DNA from: Paraspadella gotoi | Taxonomy: Eukaryota > Chaetognatha | Direction: 5' to 3' | DNA length: 64,000 nt | NCBI GenBank assembly: GCA_051294375.1 | Contig: CM119270.1 | Coordinates: forward strand, 19,347,572 to 19,411,571 | Shown here: positions 48,225 through 60,500 of the stretch, in pieces | How the letters are laid out: each line of letters starts with the position of its first letter | Numbering within the stretch: the stretch's first letter is position 1 | Program-made: the position numbers and the translations under genes | The notes under the pieces: generated by a model | What the model was told of the DNA's origin: nothing | Database searches by the model: none | What the model saw: only the letters and a program-made list of their open reading frames with translations

Positions 48225-48288
48225 GAAGGACGACGACGACGACGAGAACGACGACGACGACGACGACGAGAACGACGACGACGACGTT
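48225..48288. repeat. (GAC)n trinucleotide tract
   Basis: ACGACGACG with GAGAACG interruptions. Confidence 0.95.
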
Positions 48289-48524
48289 CCCTTTTCGCGA
48301 ATCAAAAGTCCGAGTTTTAATTAATTTACGACCCTCGTTTCCCCATTTACATCCGGACCTCGTTTCCCCATTTACATCCGGACTTTTGGGAATGCGGCCC
48401 CTCATCTCATCTCATCACCCCCCCCCTTCCCCAATCGGCCTCCTTCCTTTTTCCCAAAGGACCGGTCGGGAAAGGAAATGACCAGAAGTTGTCAAGACAC
48501 TCCCCCCCTTCTATCTCTCGCTTA

Positions 48525-48860
48525 CTTTTCTTTCTTTCTTTCTTTCTTTCTTCTTTCTTTCTTTTCTTTCTTTCTTTCTTCTTTCTTTCTTTCTTTCTTC
48601 TTTTCTTTCTTTTTCTTTCTTTTCTTTTCTTTCTTTCTTTTCTCTTTCTTTCTTTCATTAATTCTCTCTTCTTTCATTTTTCTTTCTTTCAATTTCTCTT
48701 TTCTTTCTTTCATTAATTTCTCTCTTTCTTTCATTCTTTCTCTCAATCTTTATACTTTCTTTCTTTTTATTACTTTCTTACTTTTTCTTTCTTACTTTCT
48801 TTCTTTCCTTCTTTCTTTCTCACTTACTCTTTTTTCTCTCTTTCTTTCTTTCATTTAATT
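48525..48860. repeat. (TTTC)n low-complexity array
   Basis: TTTCTTTC units, increasingly interrupted to the right. Confidence 0.93.
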
Positions 48861-49147
48861 TTTTCCTCGAGACGTCGTTCTCCTTTGAAATGGCTTTTGT
48901 GATATATTTCTAAATAGGCCATTAACTTAATTGATTAATTGCTAATTTTTCCTTTGCTCCTGTTTTTGATGGGTTGAATTTTCCCCATTTTCTCTTTCAT
49001 CTTATTTAGTCTCACATTTTTCTCTCAACCTGACTTTCCTTTTTGCTTCCTCCTCGTGTCGGTATTGTAAACATTAGTTGGCTCTCTTCTTCAAAAGCGC
49101 CCCATTTCTGAAAATAATTTTAAATTAACCTTTTACCTCAAAACATG

Positions 49148-49228
49148 TAACCCTAGTCTCTAACCCTAATCCTTAATTATTAACCTAATGCCTAACCCTA
49201 ATCCCAAACCTAATCCATAACCCTAATT
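49148..49228. repeat. Degenerate telomere-like (CCCTAA) cluster
   Basis: TAACCCTA/TAACCCTAAT motifs with variants CCTAATCC and CCAAACCTAA, about ten in 80 bases. Confidence 0.65.
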
Positions 49229-49259
49229 TTTAAACTTAAGTGGGTCGCTTGAGAAATTT

Positions 49260-49750
49260 TCCTTTATTCTTTCATTTCCTCCTTTGTCCCTTTCTTTCCT
49301 TTCTTTCTCCCAAAAACCTTTACTCCTTTTCCCGTATCTTCTTTTCCTTCTATCTTTACCTTTACCTCTCTTTCCTTCCTTTTTTCTCCTCCTTTTCCTT
49401 TTCTCCCTTTACCTCTCCTTCTTCTCTTTCCTTACTTTTCTCTTCCTCCTTTCCCCTTCCTTTCCTTCTTTTACCTCCGTTTCTTCTCTTTCCTTTCCAT
49501 TCTTCTCCTCACTTTTCCTTCCTTTCCTCCCTTTACCTTCCTTTCTTTTCTTTCCTTCCTTTTATCCTCCTCCCTTTCCTTTTCTCCCTTTACCTCTCCT
49601 TCTTCTCTTTTCTTTCCATTCTTCTCCTCTCTTTCCCTTCCTTTCCTCCCTTTACCTTCATTTCTTCTCTTTCCTTCCTTTTCTCCTCCTCCCTTCCCCT
49701 TCCTTTCCTCCCTTTTCCTCCCTTTCCTCCCTCCATCCTCAACTTCCCCT
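49260..49750. repeat. Pyrimidine-rich minisatellite (CCTCCCTTTACCTTC units)
   Basis: CTTTCCTTCCTTTTCTCCTC, CCCTTTACCTCTCCTTCTTC and similar units of about 45-70 bp recur. The long open frames here have no stops because of composition only. Confidence 0.75.
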
Positions 49751-50144
49751 TTCCTCAACTAAATTGCCCCAAATGTCTTTCTTCTTCTCAGAAAAGGGTT
49801 CTCCTTTCCTCTTCTCTGCACCTGACCCTCTCGGCCTTTCACCCAATTTCCTTTTTTTTTTGTCAAATTCCTTCACCTCTTCCTTTTTCTTTTTACCTTT
49901 CTCCTTTTTTTCTACTCTGTCCCTTTTTTTTTTCCTCATAACCACCTTCTCGTTCTCTCCCTCATCTTCACTCCCTCTCTCTCTTTCTCCCCCCCCCCTC
50001 TCCTTCTCATTCTCCCGCTGTCTACCACGCTTCCCTCGTAATTCAATCCTGATGTGAAACAAGGACGAGAAGGAGGAGGAGGAGGAGGAGGAAGAGGAAG
50101 AGGAGGAGGAGGAGGAGAAGAAGAAAAGGGGCAGGGAACGAGGG

Positions 50145-50222
50145 GACGCTTTTATTGGATTTTATCTCAGCGGTCAAGAAGAATCAAAGTTGACCGCGGG
50201 TTCGAAATCCCACCCGGGATTC
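50145..50222 (+). repeat. tRNA-like fragment (tRNA pseudogene or SINE head)
   Basis: TATCTCAGCGGTCAAGAAG (from 50163) resembles a tRNA D arm/A box and GGGTTCGAAATCCC (50198-50211) a T arm/B box with one extra base. No acceptor-stem pairing was found, so it is not called a tRNA gene. Confidence 0.4.
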
Positions 50223-50355
50223 TGGCGGGAAGAGAGATGGGGAGAGAGAGAGGGAGGTCAGACAGAGAGAGAAAATTTTCTTTGAGAGAAAAGGAAGGTA
50301 ATTACGCTTAGGAAAGTTTAAAAAAACATAAAAAACCAGAATAGAGAAGAAAAAG

Positions 50356-50373
50356 CGAGAGAGAGAGAGAAAG

Positions 50374-50440
<67 letters not shown>
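50356..50440. repeat. (GA)n microsatellite
   Basis: Interrupted at the left by AAAGCG/AAGAGCG. Confidence 0.96.
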
Positions 50441-50444
<4 letters not shown>

Positions 50445-51500
50445 AAAAAAATGAAAATGGGTCAAAAGAACCGTGTCTTTTTTTTTCTGATCTCGTTTAA
50501 ATTTGGGATCAAAAACCAAAAAAAATGTTCATTTAATCTCATCTCCAATTTTATTTCTTCCTCCCCTTCTCCTCCTCCTCCTCCCTCCCTCCCTCCCTCC
50601 CTCCCTCCCTCCCTTCCCCCACCCTTCTTAATCGACCCTCACGTTCGGACGCCTCAATTCACTTACCCAATTCACTTACCTCCATCAAACGGGAAAAAAA
50701 GGTAAGTGATTTTTTTCTCTTTTCAGTTCCGAGTTCATGAACTTATTTTTTTTACTCTCGCTTGGATTTTCGTGCCATCGATTTTACTATTAGTTTCTTT
50801 CTTTGTTGTCTGTGAAGATACCGAATACGGCGGGACGGCATATATATAATGCCCAAACGTCTTTCGCTTCTCAATGCTTAACTATTATAGAGAGAGGTAT
50901 GTTAATGTTGTCTTCTGGAAATTGAGGGTGTATCGAGACAACACAAGATTATGAACAAAACAATAAATAAACATAAATGATGTAAATATTATATTTAACG
51001 TTCTAACGTGATACCACGGTTATCACACTAGTAGAGATCTAATATAAAATTAAAATCAAAGGGGGCAGGGGTACAAAAATTTAGTCTTGATGTCTTCAGG
51101 TAGAAGTATAATTTGTTAAAAATTTTCAATTTTAATAGCTTTCAGGTAGCTATCAATTTTTTTAAAAATCAATCTTGAATTATTTTGATGGATTCTGATA
51201 GAGAACAAAAAGTTAAATAAAAAATATAATTACAACTTTTAAAAATTCCTAATTGTTTAAAAAAATGTATGAATTTTCGTTTGTGCAAGTGCTCAATTAA
51301 AACTTACTGAGATAGGCCACCCCTAACTCTAGGATGAAAGATGTAAGATCAAAACTCAACAGAAAAAGAAAAAAAAAGAAAAACCTTCTTTTTTTCTCTT
51401 TTCGTCTTTTTATTTTTCCTTCGTCTCTCGATCTTTTTTCAAGGACGGAAAAACCATAAAAGAAAAAAAATGCGAGAAACAAAATAAAGTTCTCTCCTCT
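50441..51500. other. Gene-less stretch 50.4-51.5 kb
   Basis: (CTCC)n at 50563-50615, then A/T-rich unique sequence; no exon supported. Confidence 0.55.
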
Positions 51501-51503
51501 CCT

Positions 51504-51505
51504 CT

Positions 51506-51577
<72 letters not shown>
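51504..51577. repeat. (CT)n microsatellite
   Basis: CT dinucleotides. Confidence 0.97.
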
Positions 51578-51578
<1 letters not shown>

Positions 51579-51749
51579 TTCTTTGTTCCCCGCCTTTTTT
51601 AGTTTTGCCGGCATCCGTTTTGCGACAAAGAGCCCAGTTCTTTTTTCTTTCTGAAAGTTGAATCGTGATTATTTTTTTTGGGGCTCTTTTTTTGCTTTGT
51701 TCTTCTTTGTTTTTGTTTTTGTTTTTAATATTCTTTTTGTAAATGTCAA

Positions 51750-51861
<112 letters not shown>

Positions 51862-52004
51862 TTCAACCGGAATCAAGAATTCTCTGCATCCGTCTCCAGA
51901 ATTCCCACCAGATTCCGCGCTCCGGTTTATGGGGCATCCATCTCTCTTCTACCTGCTTAATTTGATCCCCGGGCCAATTGTGTCTCTCTATCTCTTTGCC
52001 AAAC

Positions 52005-52048
52005 TATCTCTCTTCTCTCTCTCTTTCTTCTACCTCTCTCTCTATCTG

Positions 52049-52100
<52 letters not shown>

Positions 52101-52150
52101 CTCTTCTCTCCTCTCTTCTCTCTCTCTTTCTCTACCTCTCTCTCTATCTC

Positions 52151-52210
<60 letters not shown>

Positions 52211-52225
52211 CTCTCTCTCTCTCTC
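52005..52225. repeat. Interrupted (CT)n array
   Basis: CT runs separated by TTCTACCTCTC and CTATCTC. Confidence 0.93.
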
Positions 52226-52666
52226 GTCCATCCTCATTCCGCTTTGGCCTCCTTGATTGGCCTCGAGCAGAAAAGCTTCCTCCTTCTCCGTTGGGATCGA
52301 CTTTTTTAGGAAAGAGATGTCAACTGATTGGTCAGATGTTGATTGGTCAGATTTTGATTGGTCCGATTTTGTTTGATCCAATTTTTATAGCTGATTAGCG
52401 CAAGGTTCGATAACTGATTTGGAAAACTAATAGTTAATTTTAGAATTTTGATTATCATATTTACTTTTTTTATGAATTTACTCACGCCAATTTTAGAAAC
52501 TGTTTCTTATTAACTAATCATATACTTTTGCCAGGCTTGATGCGATATTTTTATACGATAATATATATCATAAACCTTAACTATTGTAAATAATAAATGT
52601 TTTAAAATCCTTGAGAGAGAACGTCTATCGTCGGTTTAATGGCCCTTGGGATTATGTCTCCTCATT

Positions 52667-52784
<118 letters not shown>

Positions 52785-53272
52785 GCGCAAAGATTTTTCC
52801 GGCCCAAAAATAAAAACGGCGCCGACAGGGATGGAATCTGCGATGCGAAGCGGCGCCGAAGGCCAAGTTTCCATCCACGTCGCCGCCCGGAATAAATCCG
52901 ACGCCGACGATGAATTTTGGAGCCAAAATTTGACGCCGGTTTTTAGGCGAATGAGACGATTCCACACCGAGTCTAAAAATAGCATCGGTGAATGGAACGA
53001 AACGGGATTAAGGAGAATGTATGGATCAAATACACTCAATCAACGAATGGGTGAATAGAAAAAAACTATAAATTGCCTATAGTACTTATAGTACAAGTCT
53101 GATGAATATTGAAATAAAGTGGAAAAGTTCCACAAAAATTAGGTGAGATTGCTTATAGTTAAACTCAAGTCGACTTTCGTAACTTAAGAAGTATTTGCAT
53201 AACAGGCCAACAAATTCATCCAATCGTAAATGATGGGACGCTGTAAATCGACCGGTTACCATCGTTTATTAA

Positions 53273-53401
<129 letters not shown>

Positions 53402-53544
53402 CGTGAAACTCCAGTTGCTAAGGACGAATCGTCGGTTGCCAAGGACGCTGAGAAATGTTTGGTCGCGCCCTCAGGGGGTTTCTTTCCTTCCTCCTATTCT
53501 CCAATCAATTTTCGGGTTTGTTTGTTTGTTTTCGTTTGTTTATT

Positions 53545-53720
53545 TCGTCAGTTTGTTCGTTTTTTAAAAGTTATTTTTTTCTTTTTTTCGTTGTTTCTTT
53601 TGTCAGTTTGTTCGTTTTTTAATAGTTAATTTTTTCTTTTGTTCGTTGTTTTTTTTTGTCAGTTTGTTCGTTTTTTAATAGTCACTTTGTTATTTTGTTC
53701 GTTTTTTTCGTTTGTAAGTT
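53545..53720. repeat. ~56-bp tandem repeat
   Basis: GTCAGTTTGTTCGTTTTTTA recurs three times, separated by T-rich sequence ending TTGTTCGTTG. Confidence 0.8.
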
Positions 53721-54365
53721 TATTCGTTAATGCTCCTGACTTATTTGTTTCTATTCTTTCCGTTGGGATTGCTTATAGGCCCAGAATATAATGTTTATTT
53801 TTTTTGTTCGAAAATATTGGAAAAAAATAATATTTTCACTTTCTTGGACTTATAATTTAAAAAAAATATATTTCCCACCTTCAATTATACACTTTACTGC
53901 ATTTTCATATTTCTTTTCAAGAATATTAGTTTTTTTTTTCAACAAATTTGTCACCTTTTTTTTTTCATCTGACAATTTCTGCGACTTTTAAAATCGAAAA
54001 AGCGTGAAATTGAAAAACATTTTTTTTACACCTCCCTCACAATTTATGGTTTTCTTTTTATGTAAATTTCTAAAAAATTGTCAAATCATTTTGGCCGAAG
54101 TCAAAAGCAGTTTTATCAGGCACAGTCGCAACCCAAAAGAAAAGAAAAAAAACAACAAAAAACAAAAGCAAAAACAATAGATAAAACAAAACAACGTTTC
54201 TCATTCGCCAAAAAAGTCCCAACAATCCTTTCTTTAAACAGGATTTCCTCGCACTGATAGACAGACCGACTAGAAAAGACCAGGCAACTCCTCCCAGCGA
54301 ATCTGGTTACGAAGATCGTATAATTCAGTATCCTTCATTTCCCCGCGATGAAGAATTTTTACTTT

Positions 54366-54500
54366 TGTCTCTTGTCTGTCGGTCGGTCTGTCAGTTTGGC
54401 AATCTCCTGTCGGTCGGTCTGTCTGCCTGGCAGCCAGTCTGTCATTTTGGCGGTCTCTTGTCGGTCAGTCTGTCTGCCTGGCGGTCGGTCTGTCAGCTTT
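54366..54500. repeat. ~54-bp tandem repeat (GTCGGTCGGTCTGTC units)
   Basis: CTGTCGGTCGGTCTGTCTGC followed by CTGGC and CAGTCTGTCA variants, about 2.5 copies. Confidence 0.75.
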
Positions 54501-54892
54501 GCTATATAATCCAAAAAAAAAACAATGAGAAAAAAAGAAACGTTATGTTTTTAATAAATAGCCAACACCACATTAAATAAACAATTACATTCACTTAAGC
54601 AATGTGTACGTAAGTTGTTCCTAGTTTTCTCCATTTTCAGTAGAAGGCCCCTATCAGTATCTCTCTAAATTTTGCCGTAAAGATGTCCTATTTAATTTTT
54701 GCGCCAACTCACCTTTCAAATCCAAGCTTCCTTATCTTTCACCGCCAAGCTAAGCTTTCTATCTTTTGCAAGCTTTCTAATCACATCCATGTTCTCCTAT
54801 CTTTCTCCGCCTTCTCTTTCTTCTCCTGTCAGTCACGGATCGTAATTCAGGTGAATTCCTTCTCTCCTACTTCCGCGATTTCGTCGCTCAGA

Positions 54893-54939
54893 GTCTCTCT
54901 CCTCCTCTTCTCCTCTCTCCCTCTCTCTCTCTCTCTCTT

Positions 54940-55006
<67 letters not shown>

Positions 55007-55026
55007 CTCTCTCTCCATCATCTCTC
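54893..55026. repeat. Interrupted (CT)n microsatellite
   Basis: CT dinucleotides with TTTTTCT and CGT interruptions. Confidence 0.96.
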
Positions 55027-55626
55027 TCAATGTTTCGATTCACTCTTGCATGTATTTTCACTGATATAATTATTCACATTTTAAGATCTTAGCAGTTGGA
55101 ATCATTGTCATTAACATGATTTCATCGTTCAAAATAATTTGTGCTTTTTCCCCCCATTTCCTTGGAATGAACGAAAATGGTTTTACTCCCGTCACCATAA
55201 ACGTACTTGCGTAAGAATGCTGGTTCAGTTAGAAATTTATTTAGTATATATTATATATTTTATACCAATTCAAAAAATTTCTCATTTCTTTTTATTCCTC
55301 TCGTCAAATTACTACTCGTCAATATTTTTATCATTTCATCAATTCACACTCCCTTTTCACTCGCTCTTTCACTACCCCCCCCTCTCGCATTCACTCGTTC
55401 CCCGCCGTAAATCGTCTCGACGATATTCACGAGTGCGTGAAGATTAAGGTGAAGAGACTCACGAACGCAGGCGCCCTCACTCATTCACGGCGAGTGTGAT
55501 ATCTGAGTTCGAACTCATTTGTTTCCCTTTTGTTTCTGTTTCTTCGTCAGGAAAGAAAATGTGGATCATAAATTGAGGGAGAAGAAAATGCGGAGTTGAA
55601 TATCGGAAAGGCGCATCGATGCATTC

Positions 55627-55830
55627 AGGAAGGAAAAGAAAAGGAAGAAAAGGAAAAGGAAAAAAAAAGAAAAAGGAAAAGAAAAAGAAAAGGAAAGAAA
55701 AAGAGAAGAAAAGGGAAGAAAAAGGAAGGAAAAAGGTAAGAAAAGGGGAGGAAAAGGGAAGAAAAGAGAGGACACAGGGAGGAAAAAAGGAAAGAAAAAG
55801 GGAAGAAAAGAGGAAGAAAAAGGAAAAAGT
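55627..55830. repeat. A/G-rich (GGAAAAG)n low-complexity tract
   Basis: AAGGAAAAGG units with no codon constraint. Confidence 0.9.
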
Positions 55831-56111
55831 GAATAAAAAGGTATCGCGATCCGCGAGAATAGTTGAACAAACAAGGAAAGAAAACGATTGTGAGATGAGC
55901 CGGAGTGTGAGGGAAAAATGGGGAATGAACATTTGAACAGTTTGGCGTCAGGGGTGAATGGAGTATAAAGTTAAATTTGAAATGTTACTCGGGCGGACAA
56001 GGAAATGGTTTTTATAGCTGGAGTTTTTCGCAAGAAGCTTTAAGTCGTTAACTGTTGTCGTCGTCGTCGGAGGCCAAGAACAGAGAAGTTGAGAGGCGTA
56101 AGTTTTGCGTC

Positions 56112-56162
56112 AGGCAGCGCCGCTGCCGCCGCCGCCGCCGCCCCCGCCGCCGCCGCCGCCGA
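56112..56162. repeat. (GCC)n trinucleotide tract
   Basis: GCCGCCGCC with one CCC interruption in GC-rich sequence. Confidence 0.93.
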
Positions 56163-56285
56163 GGGTTCTTTAACTGAATTAATTACCATGCTTACATCAT
56201 TTACATGAAATTCTTAGCAAATAATCTATGTAGTCAACCGTACGTACATTTATAGAAGAAAATATCTTAAAGATTTTATTCTTGA

Positions 56286-56306
56286 AAGAGAGAGAGAGAG
56301 ACGAGA

Positions 56307-56364
<58 letters not shown>

Positions 56365-56371
56365 GAGAGAG
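56286..56371. repeat. (GA)n microsatellite
   Basis: Interrupted AG tract. Confidence 0.96.
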
Positions 56372-56790
56372 ACGGCGCGTCTGCTTTTGTCTCGATATTG
56401 CCACCAATCCTCTTAAAAATTTCCGACGCTCGACTTAATTCTGTTTATATTCCTGCCCGAGTCAGATTTTCTCTCTTATCAGTGACTCTCTCGAATCCCA
56501 GCACGATTTTGAGAGTGAGACATTTTGAGAGCGAGTCACCAACAGCTGACGTTCGAGAAAAATCTAGTGTTTGAAATTTGAATTTCAAGTTGGTAGTTTT
56601 TAACGGACGTCAAGTGATTTAATCAGATATGTAAATATTTTGATTTGAAAATGTAGTTCCTGTTAACTTTCTAGAAATTTGTCTATTATTTTTTCTCTCG
56701 CGACTAAATATTACAAGTATTAAAACTTTTTTCACACCGTATTCGAATCGTAAACGTAATCGCAGCAAAATGTATTATTCCAAAAACACA

Positions 56791-56902
56791 TAATAAGCTT
56801 AATGACCGAATGAAAACAAGGAAATTAATGAGATACAAATTNNNNNNNNNNTAATAAGCTTAATGACCGAACGAAAACAAGAAAATTAATGAGATACAAA
56901 TT
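56791..56902. repeat. 51-bp direct repeat on both sides of a 10-N gap
   Basis: 56791-56841 and 56852-56902, both starting TAATAAGCTTAATGACCGAA or TAATAAGCTTAATGACCGAA with C after GA-A, differ at two bases. N occupies 56842-56851. Confidence 0.95.
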
Positions 56903-57062
56903 AGGATAAAATATAATAAATGTAATAACGTTAACATGTAAACAAAAAGCCCATCGTTTCAATTTTCTCTCGTCGTCTTTCTCCGAACGAAAGCCTCCAC
57001 CGCTCCAGTGGAGACCGAATGCAGCGGATGCTCCAAGCACCCCCAACGCCTCTTCAAAAAAA

Positions 57063-57358
57063 CTACTCGTCGAAGAAAGCCTCCGCCTTGACCGACTCCG
57101 CCACCTCCGCCGCCTTCGGCCTCCCCTCCGCCTCCGCCCGCATCATCCTCTTCACCAACTCCCTCGTCGACGCCGGAGTCTCGGTGACGAAGGCCGACTG
57201 CAGCACCGGCTCCAGCCCCTCGTCCGCCTTCAGCAGCAGCCCCGCGGGGAGGCACTGCTGCGGCGGCATGGGGATGCGCTTCCACACGTCAGAGCGAGGG
57301 CCTTTGAGGTGGGCGCCGGGAAAAAGGCCTTGACCGCAGGCGCCGCAGGAGTTCGTTT
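57063..57358 (-). CDS. Pseudokinase gene, last exon (residues 1474-1571)
   Basis: Acceptor TTCCATCTCCAG|AAACGAAC, stop TAG at 57063-57065. Includes NSCGACGQG, DVWKRIPMPPQQCLP and the C-lobe end LVKRMMRAEAEGRPKAAEVA, with the conserved Arg of subdomain XI retained. Ends ESVKAEAFFDE. Confidence 0.85.
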
Positions 57359-57489
57359 CTGGAGATGGAAGACGTGACGGGTTTATTGATTGATTTGATT
57401 GTTTGATTGATTTTAGAAATACATAAATGATTGATTGATACATTCATTCGATCATTTAAGTACTGAGAGAAAAAGACAGACAGACACAC

Positions 57490-57582
<93 letters not shown>

Positions 57583-60500
57583 CACCCAACAGAGTCATGA
57601 AGAGGATGGCGAGAGAGAAGACGTCGTTCGCCGGTAGATGTCTCGGGCGACTCGACGACAGAATTTCCGGCGCAGAGAAGAACATGAGATCCCGCCGTCG
57701 CTCCTTTCGCTCCACGATGTACTTGAGGATGTTGACGACAGAGTCCGGCTAAGAATGGAATCCGGAGATTGATTGGTTGATTAATTGATTGTTTGATTGA
57801 TTCCTGCCTTCTTTTACTAATGTTATTTCTATTTAATTGTAATCCTGATTCAATCGTTCATATATTCATAGATTCATTCAATCATTAATTGATTCATTCA
57901 TTCATTATTTCCTTATTTCATTCATTATTTCATGATTGGATTCATTCATTATTTCATTCATTCATTTATTCATTCTGCATTCTTTCATTTATACATTCTG
58001 AATCCATATTGATCATAGACTTATTGATTCATTCAATTATTAATTCAATCATTGATTTATTCATTAGTTATTTCTTTATTTTATTAATGTTTTTAATTTT
58101 TAATTCATTCATCCATTCATTCCATCCATTCATTCATTCCATGCCTTCCATCACCCTTCTCACCTCGTCCCCAACTCTCACGGCCAAAGAGAATCCCCCG
58201 ATCTTCAGCGCCAAAGGTTTCTGCTTCAGACAAACGCTCATGTTGTCCGGCGTCAGCGCTCGATGGACGACGCCGCCCGCGTGGAGAAAAGCGACGCCGT
58301 CCGCCGCCTGACGCAAGATGGCGCCGATTTTCGCGGAGGAAACGGCGCCGTAAGCGGACTTTTGACCGCGGACGAAATCGAGAAGAGTGATGCGCTGAAT
58401 TAGGAAGATGGAGGGACCGATGATTGATTGATTGATTGATTGTTTGTTTAACAAAAAGATTGGGGAATGATTGATTGACTGAATGATCGATAGATAGAAT
58501 GATTGATTGACGGAATTACAGAATTGCCTCATAAAAAAAGTTTAAATAAATAAAATGCTGATTTAACTGAATGATTGAGCCATTGATTAAGTCATTCATT
58601 GATTGCTTAAATGATTGATCGGCTTGATCATTGATTGATTATTTGATTGATTCTATTACCTGTTCGAAGTCGTCAAATACCGCGAACCATCTTCCCGAGT
58701 TGAGGACAGAGTCGACGGCGTGGTGGAAGGAAGGATGTCCGGACGCCAGACGGAGAAGTTCGTACTCTTTCAGGTCGGGTCGGGTTTCGGGAGATGACTG
58801 ACGAGAAAAGGGGTTGAATTTAATTTGTATATATATGTGAACATGGTACAACTAAAATATGACTTATCAATTCATTCAATAAATAAGCTCCTTTGCTTCC
58901 TACTTGATGTAAGGCATCAATCCTTCTTGCAAGACACAGCAAGCTTTCACTCTTTTACCCTCTAAATTCAGTTTAAAGTATTATAATATTCTTGGATATA
59001 AGGATAACTTTCTTAAGTATTAGATCACTAAACATTTCTGCATAATAATTAATAAGAACAAGTCTTTGCGAGATAACTTTGGACGCAAAACTTCAACTGT
59101 CTTGACCTCCACCGATTGGAAAACCCTCACCAAGCACGCCTGGGCGATCTCCTTCAACACGACCGTCTTCCTTGGCGCGCTGCCCACGACGTATCCCTTA
59201 AAGAGTTTGGCGGAATTGAACATCGGGAAGGCTTTGGCGTAGTCGGGTTTCGAGGCGGCGGGGCGAGGGGAAGGGGGCGGGAGGTCGCTTCGATCAGAGC
59301 CTGAGATGGAGTGGACACCTGAGCGGATGGAGAGAGAGACGCTCACAGACAGAGACAGAGATAGAAAGATAGAGACAGAGAAGAATATAGAAAAAGATTT
59401 TTGTATTGCTATTTGCTACAATACAAAAAAATACAATTACATTCTTAATTATTTAATGAATATTTTATTATTTTTAACAGAAAGCTTTAAATTTTTTAGG
59501 GCCTCGCCTTAATCTTAATTGGGTAATTATTTTTTTTTTCTCCACTAAATGTAATCGGATTTTTTTTTTATCGATCTTATTTCGAGTGGTTAAAGTACAG
59601 CACAGAAAACGCGTTTTACAACTTTGGCAAATAATTTGTCAAGAACCGGCTGATCAAAAAATGAAGGGAAACAGCATACAGTTAAATTGACGCTGGCCGA
59701 CATTGACCGTTTTATCCTTATCCTAAATTAAATTAAACTGAATTCCCTCTCGACTCACCAGAATCTCTTCTGTAGTCCTTTTCATTTGTCTGACCGGCGC
59801 GGAGAGACGCGAACGGCGTTGAGTCGTTGCTAGGCAACGCGGCGTCGCTGGGCGATGCGGCGTTGTTAGGCGACGCAGCGTTGCTGGGCAAGGCGTTGTT
59901 GCTTGATGACGCGGCATTGCTGGGCGATGTGACGCTACTCGGTGATGCAACTTTGCTTAACGCCGCAGCATTGCTGCGTAAGGCATTGTGGCTAGGCGAC
60001 TCGACGTTGCTAGGAGATCCGTTTTTGCTAGCCGATGATAAGATGCTTGATGACGCGACTTTGCTCGGTAAAGCATCGTTGCTAGGCGATGTGGCGTTGT
60101 GGATAGGTTCCGCGGCTTTGCTACGCGATGCGGCGTTGCTAGGTGAGGCATAGTTGCTCAGCGATGGGCCATTGGTTGCCAAGTTAGTTTTACTATGCAA
60201 CATAACTTTACTAGATGACGTGACTTTGCTAGGAGACACGCTGTTACTAGTTGATGCCGAATTGATTGATGGAATGGCATTGCTAGGATGCATTGCACTG
60301 TCTGGCGATTCGGAACCGCTAGGTGATGATGCTTTGCTTGGTAAAGCATCATTGATTGATGGCGCGACATCGCTTGGTGTTGCAGCATTGGTAGGTGAAT
60401 CGGCGTTGTTTGGTGATGTAGAGTTACTGGATGACGCAGAATTCCCTGGAGATGCTGCAATAATCTGTTTTGTAGCGTTGCTAGGTGGTAGATGGTTGCT

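Noticed and set aside
47818-48405. 195-codon and 185-codon minus-strand ORFs
   Set aside because: Phe/Leu/Ser runs from a purine-rich repeat; no start context, splice sites or domain.
49240-50057. 233- and 257-codon overlapping plus-strand ORFs
   Set aside because: Both arise from stop-poor pyrimidine-rich repeats.
52790-53058. GC-richer open stretch after a (CT)n tract, read as KIKTAPTGMESAMRSGAEGQ
   Set aside because: Open in more than one frame on both strands, no recognised domain and no clear acceptor or donor; left unannotated.
53545-54500. CRISPR-like regular repeats
   Set aside because: Repeats are directly tandem and degenerate without unique spacers, in a eukaryotic genome; ordinary minisatellites.
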